A DNA stretch of 19,993 nucleotides from Rhodobacter sp. (GCA_013824045.1 PNND01000107.1:1-19993), one strand, 5' to 3'; counted from the first letter of the stretch, positions 7,309-14,376 are shown. Notes: generated from the letters alone by a model not told the origin. Made by a program: numbers and translations.

Positions 7309-8279
7309 ATTCCCTGCCAGAAGGCGGTCATCTGCCAGACGAGCGGCACACCCGCGAGCAGCATGAAGGGGAAGGTGATCCCCAGCGAGGCGGTCAGATA
7401 GACCGACGGGTTCGCATCCGGAAAGGTCGCCCGCACGGCGGCAGGCGCGTCGATGTAACTTGCCGAAGCCGCAACGGTGCCAAGCACGAAGGCCGATCCC
7501 ATCGGCAGCCCCGCCGCCGTCGCCATCCCGCTGACGACAAAACCGTTGACCATGGGCATGGCAAGACCAAAGGCCAGCATACGCCCGCCCACCTTCGCGA
7601 AGTCCTTGAGTTGCCGCCCTGCGGTCATGCCCATTTCAAGCAGGAACAGCACCAGAACCCCCCGGAACAGATCGACAAAGAAGGGTTCGATCTTGGTGAA
7701 ATTCGCCTCGCCCGACGCCGCGCCGATCAAGAGCCCCCCGCCAAGCAGCAGAAGGCCACGCCCGCGCAGCGTTTCCATCAGGATGCCGGACAGGCCCACA
7801 CCTTGCACACCCTGCGCCCGCGACATCGCCACCCGTCCATAGAAAAGCGCCACAAGGATACCGAGTTCCATCAATGCGACAAGCCCGGTCACGTAGCCTT
7901 CCATCGGGAAACCCGCATTATCGGCATAGGCCCGTGCCACGACGAAAGTGACAGACGACACGGAACCGTAGAGGGCGGCGACGCCGGCGGAATCCACGAT
8001 CGACAGGCGAATGATGTAACGCGCCACGAGAAAGGCAAGCAGAGGGATCAGAAGCACGATCACCGCCGTGACTGTCACGGCGCCGATCACATTCGACAGG
8101 TCGGCAGTGGCAAGCTCGCGCCCGCCCTGCAGGCCGATCGAAAACAGCAAGAAGATCGCGAAAATGCGGATGACCGGTTCGGGGATTTCCAGATCGGACC
8201 GGATCAGCGTGGCGACAATTCCCATGAGGAAGGCCAGCGTGATGGGAGAGATGAGGTTTTCGATCAGTATGCTGTCCAT
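7305..8279 (-). CDS. Sodium-dependent bicarbonate transporter family permease (SbtA-type)
   Basis: This is a 324-residue integral membrane protein with about ten hydrophobic segments. It begins MDSILIENLISPITLAFLMG and contains FAIFLLFSIGLQGGREL, LYGSVSSVTFVVARAYAD and GSAFVLGTVAASASYIDAPAAV. The ASASYIDAPAA and GSVSSVTF stretches are typical of the SbtA/DUF897 family, whose cyanobacterial members co-transport Na+ and bicarbonate. The protein is shorter than the ~370-residue cyanobacterial SbtA, as in other proteobacterial members, whose substrate is mostly untested. No sbtB (PII-like) gene is adjacent. A LysR gene diverges 105 bp away and probably regulates it. The likely Shine-Dalgarno (AGGA, 8 nt before the ATG) lies in a hairpin. 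Confidence 0.88.
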   Translation of the reverse strand: MDSILIENLISPITLAFLMGIVATLIRSDLEIPEPVIRIFAIFLLFSIGLQGGRELATADLSNVIGAVTVTAVIVLLIPLLAFLVARYIIRLSIVDSAGVAALYGSVSSVTFVVARAYADNAGFPMEGYVTGLVALMELGILVALFYGRVAMSRAQGVQGVGLSGILMETLRGRGLLLLGGGLLIGAASGEANFTKIEPFFVDLFRGVLVLFLLEMGMTAGRQLKDFAKVGGRMLAFGLAMPMVNGFVVSGMATAAGLPMGSAFVLGTVAASASYIDAPAAVRATFPDANPSVYLTASLGITFPFMLLAGVPLVWQMTAFWQGM

Positions 8280-8286
8280 GATGCCT

Positions 8287-8320
8287 GTCCTGCGCGTTTT
8301 GCGCAGGCCTTTTGCAGGAC
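8287..8320 (-). promoter_or_regulatory. Leader hairpin covering the sbtA ribosome-binding site
   Basis: On the sbtA mRNA, CCTGCGC (8307-8301) can pair with GCGCAGG (8295-8289). Alternatively, GTCCTGC (8320-8314) can pair with GCAGGAC (8293-8287). Both structures bury the only visible Shine-Dalgarno, AGGA at 8291-8288, eight nucleotides before the ATG. Two mutually exclusive stems sharing one strand over a ribosome-binding site suggest translational control. Whether a ligand, protein or RNA switches them is unknown. Confidence 0.4.
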
Positions 8321-8358
8321 GGGGTTTGAAAAGAGAAACGCGAAGTTTACATCCGATT

Positions 8359-8375
8359 TATCGATTTTTCCGATA
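8359..8375. promoter_or_regulatory. LysR-type inverted repeat TATCG-N7-CGATA
   Basis: TATCG (8359-8363) and CGATA (8371-8375) form a perfect inverted repeat containing the T-N11-A core (T8361 to A8373) typical of LysR-regulator binding sites. It lies between the divergent sbtA and LysR genes, 9 bp ahead of the LysR ATG, the usual autoregulatory position. A related ATCCGAT at 8351-8357 is offset by 20 bp from TTCCGAT at 8368-8374, and may be an additional half-site. Confidence 0.55.
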
Positions 8376-8384
8376 GGTTGCGCC

Positions 8385-9248
8385 ATGCATGACATCGACA
8401 CATCTGTCCTTCGGACCTTTCTAGCGCTGGCCGAGACGGGCAGCTTCTCGCGGACCGGGGTCTTGGTGGGCCGGTCGCAATCGGCCGTGTCCGAGCAGAT
8501 CCGGAAGCTGGAAGACATGTTCGGACGTGTCCTTCTGGAACGCACCACCCGCAATGTCCGCCTGACGACCGAAGGCGAGAAATTCCTCCAACATGCCCGC
8601 ACGATGGTGGCCCAAGCCGATGCCATGCTGGCCCGGTTTCGGGCGCCCGACATCGAAGGCGAAGTGCGCTTTGGCAGCCCCGAGGATTTCGCCTCGGCCT
8701 ACCTCCCCGATATTCTGGGCGTCTTTGCCGCCGCACATCCGGCGGTCGAACTTCATGTGACCTGTCAGTTAACCCTACCCTTGGTCGAGGATTTCGAGGC
8801 GGGCGAACAAGACCTGATCATCGTCAAGCAAGACCCGGAGCGGCGGTATACATCGTCGCGCCCGCTCTGGCGCGAGCGATTGGTCTGGGTGGCGGCGGCG
8901 TCGCTTGCGCCGAGTTTCACGGACGCCACGCGCGGGCGGCCTCTGCCTCTGGTGCTAAGCCCATCGCCCTGCGTCTATCGCAGCAGGGCCACGCGCACGC
9001 TGGAAGGGGCAGGCGTCACATGGAGCGGTGTGTTCACCTCACCGTCTTTTGCCGGGCAGGCGGCTGCGGTGCGGGCCGGGCTGGGCTATGCCGTGATGCC
9101 TAGGGCGATGGTGCCGCCAGAGCTATCGGTTCTGCGCGACTGGCCGGAACTGGCCGAGGTCGAAATCGCGCTGCTGGGCCAGGCGCGGCTGTCGCCCGCC
9201 GCCGCCGCCTTGGCAGGCTTCATCGAGGAACGGGTCGCGCGGCGGTGA
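8385..9248 (+). CDS. LysR-family transcriptional regulator, divergent from sbtA
   Basis: This is a 287-residue LysR regulator. The N-terminal winged helix-turn-helix is clear: VLRTFLALAETGSFSRTG, then RSQSAVSEQIRKLEDMFG and LLERTTRNVRLTTEGE. An effector-binding domain follows, with EGEVRFGSPEDFASAYLP marking its start. I set the start at ATG 8385 (MHDIDTSVLRTF). The frame is open for over a kilobase upstream, but that part is antisense to sbtA. The gene diverges from sbtA with a T-N11-A site between them, so control of sbtA and itself is the natural inference, as for LysR regulators of inorganic-carbon genes in other bacteria. The effector is unknown. The next gene lies 144 bp on, on the opposite strand. 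Confidence 0.93.
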   Translation: MHDIDTSVLRTFLALAETGSFSRTGVLVGRSQSAVSEQIRKLEDMFGRVLLERTTRNVRLTTEGEKFLQHARTMVAQADAMLARFRAPDIEGEVRFGSPEDFASAYLPDILGVFAAAHPAVELHVTCQLTLPLVEDFEAGEQDLIIVKQDPERRYTSSRPLWRERLVWVAAASLAPSFTDATRGRPLPLVLSPSPCVYRSRATRTLEGAGVTWSGVFTSPSFAGQAAAVRAGLGYAVMPRAMVPPELSVLRDWPELAEVEIALLGQARLSPAAAALAGFIEERVARR

Positions 9249-9392
9249 CGCGGCTGATCTGGCGCGGGGCTGCGGCAGTTGCGATAAAGACCGTCTGCTC
9301 GTCGCCGATTTCAAAGGCCCCGCCCCTGCCTGCGCTGCCAAAACTGGTGTGCAGAAACACTCAGGCACTCGGCACATGGGTTTGCGGCTTGG

Positions 9393-10052
9393 TCATCCCA
9401 GATGATCCTGTGCCGCGCCGAGATAGGTCTTTACGGCCAGCTTGATCGTCTGGTCGATGCTGACCGAACGGTCGCCGTAAATCTGCTGACGGATGCCGTG
9501 GTAGAAGATGGCGCCGTGCATCTGCCAGACCAGATCATGCGTCCCCGTCAGCCCCGCCGCAGGCGCGGGCTGGCCCAGCGCGATGCAGGTTTCGGCCCAG
9601 ATCGGGCCAAGCAGCGCGCTTTCGACCCGCTGCAGATAGCGCGCGTTGAGATCAAGCCCCTTGAGCCCGGCAAAGAAGAAGATCCGCAGCCAGTTCCGGT
9701 CGAACACCACGGATGTGTAAGCCTGATAAAACTGGTGCAGCCGCGTTTCGATCGGAAGATGCCGATCACGGATCGTGTCTTCCCATCCGCTCTGCCAACG
9801 GTCGAGGTAGACGGCGCGATACACCTCGTTCACCAGATCGTCCTTGGACGGAAAGTAACGATAAAGCAGCGGCTGCGTGATGCCCATACGTTTGGCCAGT
9901 CCGCGCGTGCCACCGTCGAACCCCTCTTCGGCGAAATAGAGGATGGCCTCGGCCAGCACTTCCTGCTTGCGCGTCTCAGGCGACAGGCGGGTCCGCCGGG
10001 CGGGAAGGGGCAGGGCTGCCGGGCTGTCTGGCTGCGTTTCGGGCTCTGTCAC
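9393..10052 (-). CDS. TetR-family transcriptional regulator
   Basis: This is a 219-residue regulator with the TetR N-terminal DNA-binding domain. The helix-turn-helix is about residues 48-67 (GTRGLAKRMGITQPLLYRYF), followed by PSKDDLVNEVYRAV, the family's usual continuation. The first 25 residues are a proline-rich unstructured leader. The C-terminal ligand domain carries no recognisable signature. The gene diverges from the cyclase gene across a 119-bp gap with an inverted repeat overlapping a candidate -10 box. A near-identical repeat sits 2.2 kb away between the FAD monooxygenase and cupin genes. I infer that this protein represses itself, the cyclase, the FAD monooxygenase and the cupin until a pathway compound binds it. 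Confidence 0.92.
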   Translation of the reverse strand: MTEPETQPDSPAALPLPARRTRLSPETRKQEVLAEAILYFAEEGFDGGTRGLAKRMGITQPLLYRYFPSKDDLVNEVYRAVYLDRWQSGWEDTIRDRHLPIETRLHQFYQAYTSVVFDRNWLRIFFFAGLKGLDLNARYLQRVESALLGPIWAETCIALGQPAPAAGLTGTHDLVWQMHGAIFYHGIRQQIYGDRSVSIDQTIKLAVKTYLGAAQDHLG

Positions 10053-10092
10053 GTTCCGTTACCTATACCGCCCGCGGGCGCTGTCTCTTGCG

Positions 10093-10121
10093 TTGCGCGC
10101 TGACGGCTATTTCTTTATCAT
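10093..10121 (+). promoter_or_regulatory. Candidate sigma-70 promoter of the cyclase gene
   Basis: TTGCGC (10093-10098) and TATCAT (10116-10121) are separated by 17 bp. The -10 hexamer matches the consensus at five of six positions and lies inside the inverted-repeat operator. The ATG of the cyclase gene is 51 bp downstream of the -10. Confidence 0.45.
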
Positions 10122-10137
10122 ACGATAAATAACAACG
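10114..10137. promoter_or_regulatory. Predicted TetR operator, copy 1
   Basis: TTTATC (10114-10119), ATAC and GATAAA (10124-10129) form a perfect 6-4-6 inverted repeat, followed by TAACAACG. Over 24 bp it matches 22 positions of the sequence at 12365-12388. It lies between the divergent TetR and cyclase genes and covers a candidate -10 box, a typical site for steric repression. A short GCGGC/GCCGC stem follows in the cyclase leader (10137-10149). Confidence 0.7.
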
Positions 10138-10171
10138 CGGCAGCGCCGCAAGAATAGCGGGAGGAGTGAGG

Positions 10172-11131
10172 ATGGCAATGAAGGTCAATCGCGCCAAGAT
10201 CTATGAGGCGGCGCAGGAACTGTCGAACTGGGGTCGCTGGGGGCCGGAGGATCAGATCGGGACGCTGAACCTTGTGACTCCCGAGGATGTGGCCGCCGCC
10301 GCCAAGCTGATCAAGCGCGGCAAGACCTTTGCGCTGGGCCTGCCCTTGGATGAAAAGATACAGTCCGGCCTGTTCGGTGGGCGCTGGAACCCGCTGCATC
10401 AGATGCTGGCGACCGGCACGGATGCCGTGGCGGGCGTGCAGGATGGCGATGGCAAGGCCTATCTGCGCTATGCCGATGATGCCATCAACCTGCCGATGCA
10501 ATGTTCCACCCAGTGGGACGCGCTGGCGCATATCTTCTTGGATGACAAGATGTGGAACGGTTACCCGGCCACGCTGGTCGATGTGCAGGGCGCCAAGAAG
10601 AACGGCATCGAACACACGCGCGACAAGATGGTGGGGCGCGGCGTCCTGCTGGATGTGGCGCGCTGGAAGGGGCTCGATTCCCTCCCCGATGGCTATCCGA
10701 TCACCAATGCCGATCTGGACGCCACGGCGGCGGCGCAGGGGGTGGAAATCCGGCGTGGCGATTTCGTGATCGTCCGCACCGGGCATCAGGAACGCTGCCT
10801 CGCCAAGGGTGACTGGACGGGCTACGCGGGCGGCGATGCGCCGGGACTGGCCTTCGAGACGGCCTACTGGATCCGCCAACACGACATCGCCGCGATCTGC
10901 GCCGATACTTGGGGCTGCGAAGTGCGCCCGAATGAAACGGATGAGGCGAACCAGCCATGGCATTGGGTGGTGATCCCGGCCATCGGGATCACGATGGGCG
11001 AGATCTTCTTCGTCAAGGAACTGGCCGAAGATTGCGCGGCGGATGGCGTTTATGAATTCTTCTTCTGTGCGCCGCCGATGAACGTGCCGGGGGGATGTGG
11101 ATCGCCGATCAACCCGCAGGCCATCAAGTAA
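10172..11131 (+). CDS. Cyclase-family (PF04199) metal-dependent hydrolase
   Basis: This 319-residue protein belongs to the family that includes kynurenine formamidase and isatin hydrolase, which hydrolyse amide or lactam bonds. Recognisable blocks are LSNWGRWGPEDQIGTLN near the N-terminus, the core CSTQWDALAHIF (111-122), GVLLDVARWKG, FVIVRTGHQE, and the C-terminal PWHWVVIPAIGITMGE and GGCGSPINPQA. The canonical metal motif HxGTHxDxxxH is degenerate here: Gln110 and Gln114 occupy the first two histidine positions, while Asp116 and His120 remain. The start at 10172 is chosen because GGGAGGAG lies 5-6 bp ahead. It diverges from the TetR gene and its stop overlaps the convergent FAD monooxygenase gene by 8 bp. 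The substrate is unknown. Confidence 0.88.
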   Translation: MAMKVNRAKIYEAAQELSNWGRWGPEDQIGTLNLVTPEDVAAAAKLIKRGKTFALGLPLDEKIQSGLFGGRWNPLHQMLATGTDAVAGVQDGDGKAYLRYADDAINLPMQCSTQWDALAHIFLDDKMWNGYPATLVDVQGAKKNGIEHTRDKMVGRGVLLDVARWKGLDSLPDGYPITNADLDATAAAQGVEIRRGDFVIVRTGHQERCLAKGDWTGYAGGDAPGLAFETAYWIRQHDIAAICADTWGCEVRPNETDEANQPWHWVVIPAIGITMGEIFFVKELAEDCAADGVYEFFFCAPPMNVPGGCGSPINPQAIK

Positions 11132-12338
11132 TAGGATGATCCGGGGCGGCGGGGACCACCGCCGTCTCGGCCATGATCCGGGCAAGGTTGGGGTTGTTGC
11201 TGCCGTCATGGTTGTGGCCCTGATCCGGCGCGGCAAAGATATAGCGGCCCAGCCGCTGTGCTGTGGCATGGGCAAGGGCGGCGGCGGCGTTGCGCTCGGT
11301 GCCGTAAGCGGCCAGTGCGTCAATCACCGGGGCGGCCGATAGATGCCGCGCCAGCGCCTCGGCATCTGCGGCCGCCTTTGTCACACCCATGCCCACATGT
11401 GGGCGCGCGACACAGGCGGCATCCCCGGCAAGGGCCACGCGTCCGGCGGAGAAGGCGGGCGACAGGTGGTCATAGATCGGGGTGAAGAAGGGCCGCTCAG
11501 ACCGCGCCAAGATCTCAAGAAAAGGTTTGGCCAGATGGCGGCGGGCGAAGGCCTGCATCCGGTCCAGCACATCATCTCGCACCAGCGGCGGCGGGATGGT
11601 GACGGGGTGATGGATGCCCTTCGCATCGGTCAGCATGTCGGTCAGCTCGCCCGCTTCCACCGGGGCATACCAGACAAAGTTATAGCGCCGATGTCCGGGC
11701 CTGAGGTCATTGCCAGGCCCCGCAATTGGATACCCCAATATCTGCGTGCCCTGCGGCAGAAAGAAGCCGAAACTGTCGAACACCTGATCGCGCAGGTCGG
11801 GCGGCAGGTCTGCTTCCCGGGCCAGACAGCGCCAGACGACATAACCGGAAAAGACGGGTTGCACATCTGGCTGCATCTGCCCGCGCAGGGCAGACCGGAA
11901 CCCGTCAGCCCCGATCAGCACATCTGCCTCAAACCGACTGCCATCTTCGCAGGTCAGGGTGACGCTGTCGCCCTGGTCGTCATATCGGGCAACCGCCTTG
12001 TCGAGATGGTAGCCGCCATCCGGCACCAGTGCGCGCAACAAGGAATGCACGCGGTCCCATGACGTGACGATCTGCGGCAAGGGTAGGGTAGCGATGCGAT
12101 TTCCCGCCAGATCAAAGGCAACACGGTCCTGCACCTGCACGCCCAGATCAGCGGTGGACGCCCCGGCCTGCGCGATCAGGTCAATCAGCAGGTCATGCGT
12201 CACGATCCCCGCGCCGCGCCCCGACAATTCGCTGCGCGACCGTTCCAGAACGATCGTGTCCCATCCGGCCCTGCGCAGGAAGGCCGCGCAGAACAGCCCA
12301 CCGATGGAACCGCCACAGATGACCGCGCGCCGTGACAT
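11124..12338 (-). CDS. FAD-dependent monooxygenase, 2,6-dihydroxypyridine 3-monooxygenase-like
   Basis: This is a 404-residue class A flavoprotein hydroxylase. It has the Rossmann GGSIGG (9-14) with Glu32 as the ribose ligand, a RGAGI segment (41-45), GADG (143-146) and the second FAD motif LAGDAA (303-308) followed by RPHVGMGVTKAA. The LGYPIAGPG and RRYNFVWY blocks and the RPHVGMG stretch resemble the dihydroxypyridine hydroxylase (DHPH) branch more than phenol or salicylate hydroxylases. That recognition is from memory. It would insert one oxygen into a hydroxylated ring using NAD(P)H. A good AAGGAAG lies 6 bp ahead of the ATG at 12338. It diverges from the cupin gene across 73 bp containing operator copy 2, and it overlaps the cyclase gene tail to tail. 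Confidence 0.88.
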   Translation of the reverse strand: MSRRAVICGGSIGGLFCAAFLRRAGWDTIVLERSRSELSGRGAGIVTHDLLIDLIAQAGASTADLGVQVQDRVAFDLAGNRIATLPLPQIVTSWDRVHSLLRALVPDGGYHLDKAVARYDDQGDSVTLTCEDGSRFEADVLIGADGFRSALRGQMQPDVQPVFSGYVVWRCLAREADLPPDLRDQVFDSFGFFLPQGTQILGYPIAGPGNDLRPGHRRYNFVWYAPVEAGELTDMLTDAKGIHHPVTIPPPLVRDDVLDRMQAFARRHLAKPFLEILARSERPFFTPIYDHLSPAFSAGRVALAGDAACVARPHVGMGVTKAAADAEALARHLSAAPVIDALAAYGTERNAAAALAHATAQRLGRYIFAAPDQGHNHDGSNNPNLARIMAETAVVPAAPDHPIT

Positions 12339-12348
12339 CCAGACTTCC

Positions 12349-12377
12349 TTGCCAGGTTTCTTTATTTATCATACTAT
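12349..12377 (+). promoter_or_regulatory. Candidate sigma-70 promoter of the cupin gene
   Basis: TTGCCA (12349-12354) and TACTAT (12372-12377) are 17 bp apart. The -35 matches consensus at five of six positions and the -10 at four of six. The -10 is inside operator copy 2, in the same relation as at the cyclase promoter. On the opposite strand the same AT-rich repeat offers TATGAT as a -10 for the FAD monooxygenase gene. Confidence 0.4.
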
Positions 12378-12388
12378 AAATAAGAACG
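12362..12388. promoter_or_regulatory. Predicted TetR operator, copy 2
   Basis: TTATTTAT (12362-12369) and ATAAATAA (12376-12383) form a perfect inverted repeat around CATACT. From 12365 to 12388 it matches copy 1 (10114-10137) at 22 of 24 positions, differing only at 12375 and 12384. It sits in the 73-bp gap between the divergent FAD monooxygenase and cupin genes, so one bound dimer could shut both. Confidence 0.7.
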
Positions 12389-12411
12389 CCAAAGCGCAAC
12401 GGAGTGCTTCA

Positions 12412-12810
12412 ATGCCTGCCCAGCCCGATCCCCATGCCCTGCATTGGTCGCCCGCGCTGGTCGCCGAAGCAGCGGGTGCGCGCGACAATGGCCGCGTCGG
12501 ATCGCGTCTGGTGGACGAAACATCCGAATACCGCATCTGGCTGATCGAGATCGCACCTGGCGACCGGTTGCCGTTTCACACCCATGTGCTCAACTACTTC
12601 TGGGTTGCCACGTCCCAGGGGCGGGCGCGGTCGCGCAACCCGGATGGTCGGGTGGTAGAGATGGATTATGCCCCCGGTGATACCCGGCACATGCATTTCG
12701 CCGAAGGCGAATTCATGACCCATGATCTGGAAAACATTGGCAGCACCGTGCTGACCTTTACCACGGTCGAGAACAAGCTCAGCCCGAACCGCCCCCTGCC
12801 GCTGGATTAG
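12412..12810 (+). CDS. Small cupin-domain protein
   Basis: This 132-residue single-domain protein has cupin motif 1 recognisable at PGDRLPFHTHVLNYFWV (His56 and His58 as likely metal ligands) and a second motif around APGDTRHMHFAEGEFMTHD (His104 a likely ligand). Single-domain cupins in catabolic clusters act as isomerases, dioxygenase-like enzymes or effector-binding proteins; which applies here is not clear. The frame is open upstream, but that part is antisense to the FAD monooxygenase. ATG 12412 is supported by GGAG seven bases ahead. The gene is controlled by operator copy 2 if the prediction holds. Its TAG overlaps the stop of the convergent flavin reductase gene. Confidence 0.85.
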   Translation: MPAQPDPHALHWSPALVAEAAGARDNGRVGSRLVDETSEYRIWLIEIAPGDRLPFHTHVLNYFWVATSQGRARSRNPDGRVVEMDYAPGDTRHMHFAEGEFMTHDLENIGSTVLTFTTVENKLSPNRPLPLD

Positions 12811-13334
12811 GCGTGGGCCAGTTCGTGGAAGGCGCCGCTCTGGAAAACCAGAGGGGCACGGTCGCTGCGCCGCAGGCTGACCACCTCCGCCAGCATGATC
12901 TCATGGTCACCCCCCGGATAGCGCGCAACCGTGCGGCACTCGATATGCGCCAGCGCCCCCACGATCAGCGGCAGGCCCAGCGTGCCTTCTTCGGTCGGGA
13001 TACCTGCGAACTTGTCCTCCGACGGACGGGCGAATTGCAGGGCGATATCCTTCTGATCGGCGGCAAGCACGTTCACGGCGAAATGGTCATGCCGCCGGAA
13101 CTCGGCCAGACTCGGTGCCCTGAGCGCAAGGCTCCACAGGATCAGCGGCGGATCAAGCGAGACGGTATTGAACGAACTGGCCGTGACCCCCAGCCGAAAA
13201 CCATCAGCGGTGCCAAGGGTCATCACCGTCACGCCTGTGGCAAAGGCACCCATCACGTCGCGATAGCGTGCCGGATCGCAGGGGCGCAGATCGCCCGCCA
13301 TGCCATCTTCAACAAAGGAATTGGGGATGTTCAT
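12807..13334 (-). CDS. Flavin reductase-like domain protein (monooxygenase reductase component)
   Basis: This 175-residue protein of the short-chain flavin reductase family (FMN-binding split barrel) is the small component of two-component monooxygenases. It supplies free reduced flavin from NAD(P)H. Typical blocks are RDVMGAFATGVTVMT, FRLGVTASSFNTVSLDPPLILWSL, HFAVNVLAADQ and the C-terminal HIECR and GGDHEIMLAEVV. The start at ATG 13334 (MNIPNSFVED) gives the usual family length. An alternative in-frame ATG at 13385 lies close to the palindrome at 13400 and lacks a Shine-Dalgarno. The obvious partner is the LLM monooxygenase encoded at 14457, two genes away. The stop overlaps the cupin stop by three bases. 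Confidence 0.9.
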   Translation of the reverse strand: MNIPNSFVEDGMAGDLRPCDPARYRDVMGAFATGVTVMTLGTADGFRLGVTASSFNTVSLDPPLILWSLALRAPSLAEFRRHDHFAVNVLAADQKDIALQFARPSEDKFAGIPTEEGTLGLPLIVGALAHIECRTVARYPGGDHEIMLAEVVSLRRSDRAPLVFQSGAFHELAHA

Positions 13335-13399
13335 GCGCGGCCCGCCCTGATGTTCGACAGGGCGAAAATAGGCGTGGCGGCCCATCACGGGAAACAATA

Positions 13400-13417
13400 A
13401 TATCTGTCCACAGATAT
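13400..13417. promoter_or_regulatory. Perfect 18-bp inverted repeat, candidate LysR operator
   Basis: ATATCTGT (13400-13407) and ACAGATAT (13410-13417) are exact reverse complements around a CC spacer. The site lies 17 bp before the LysR ATG and 66 bp from the divergent flavin reductase start, the position expected for a LysR site controlling both. A related TGATATCA occurs at 14374-14381 just ahead of the LLM operon and may be a half-site. Confidence 0.6.
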
Positions 13418-13434
13418 CATGCAGGGTGATACCC

Positions 13435-14376
13435 ATGAATTTCCGCCAATTGTCGACCTTCGTGGGCATCTTCGAAGAGGGGTCGTTCAACCGCGCCGCC
13501 ACACGCCTGAACGCCACGCAATCGGGCCTGTCGATGCAGATCAAGCAACTGGAAGAAACGCTTGGCACCGCGCTCTTTGACCGCTCCGCCCGCGGGGTGA
13601 CCCCCACCCACGCGGGTCAGCGCCTCTATGACACAGCCGTTGATATCCTGCGCCGCCTTGAAGGCGCCGAGGCCGAATTGCGCAACCTGTCCGGCACGAT
13701 CAGCGGCCCGGTGCGGATCGGCCTTATGCCCACCTTTACCCGTGGCGTTCTAGCCCCGACACTCAGCCGCTTTCTGGCTGATCATCCCAATGTCGATGTC
13801 ACCGTGGTCGAGGCCTATTCCGCCGCGCTGATGGATCGTTTGGCCGAAGGCGAGGCGGATTTCGTCGTGGTGCCGCAGGATGGCGGGCGCACAGGCATGC
13901 GCAGCCGCCGACTGGGCACGGATCGCGAATTTCTGGTCTGTCGCCCCGGCGGGCCGATCCCACATCTCACCCCGGTGCGGTTGGCGGATGTCGCCCCCCT
14001 GCGGCTGGTCCTGCCCGCCAAGGGCAATGTGCGACGGGACCGACTAGATGATTTCATCGCCTCCAACGGCTTAACGGTCGGCAAGATCATCGACATGGAC
14101 GCGATGTTCGCCACGCTGGAACTCGTGGCGACCTCGGATTATGCCACGGTGCTGCCCGCCACCATCTGCCGCAAGGATATCGACGGGCGCGATCGCTGGC
14201 TGCATCCGCTGACCGGGCCGGAACTGACTGTCAGCTATGTCGTGGTCGAACCCGCGCGCAAGGCGATGAGCGCGGCCGCCGCCGCCTTCCTGCGCTATCT
14301 GGAAGAAGAATATCGCCGTGCCGATGCGGAATGGACAGCCCTGATCGGACCATCCGAGGGCAATTTGAAAATCTGA
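13435..14376 (+). CDS. LysR-family transcriptional regulator of the LLM/flavin reductase genes
   Basis: This is a 313-residue LysR regulator. Its helix-turn-helix spans about residues 1-60: MNFRQLSTFVGIFEEGSFNR, ATQSGLSMQIKQLEE and LFDRSARGVTPTHAGQRLY. The effector domain begins at ISGPVRIGLMPTFTRG. The ATG at 13435 is preceded by AGGGTGA at a proper distance; a GTG at 13426 is in frame but less likely. The gene is flanked by a divergent flavin reductase and a downstream co-directional LLM monooxygenase 80 bp away, so it probably controls both halves of the two-component oxygenase. The codons at its very end contain a candidate -35 box for the LLM operon. The effector is unknown. Confidence 0.92.
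   Translation: MNFRQLSTFVGIFEEGSFNRAATRLNATQSGLSMQIKQLEETLGTALFDRSARGVTPTHAGQRLYDTAVDILRRLEGAEAELRNLSGTISGPVRIGLMPTFTRGVLAPTLSRFLADHPNVDVTVVEAYSAALMDRLAEGEADFVVVPQDGGRTGMRSRRLGTDREFLVCRPGGPIPHLTPVRLADVAPLRLVLPAKGNVRRDRLDDFIASNGLTVGKIIDMDAMFATLELVATSDYATVLPATICRKDIDGRDRWLHPLTGPELTVSYVVVEPARKAMSAAAAAFLRYLEEEYRRADAEWTALIGPSEGNLKI

Noticed and set aside
7236..8384. Long open frame running into the first LysR gene from upstream
   Set aside because: It is antisense to the SbtA and zinc-knuckle genes. Its translation is rich in Arg, His and Gln with no domain, and the LysR domain starts cleanly at 8385.
9249..9392. Search for a small gene or terminator between the first LysR gene and the TetR gene
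   Set aside because: Short frames here lack a ribosome-binding site and coding-like composition. No clear hairpin with a T-run is seen.
10137..10149. GCGGC/GCCGC stem in the cyclase leader as a terminator or attenuator
   Set aside because: The 5-bp stem has no U-tract and is easily expected by chance at this GC content.
10118..11323. 400-codon open frame on the minus strand across the cyclase gene
   Set aside because: The plus-strand frame encodes a recognisable cyclase-family protein with a good ribosome-binding site. The antisense product is His/Arg-rich without motifs, a usual GC-rich shadow.
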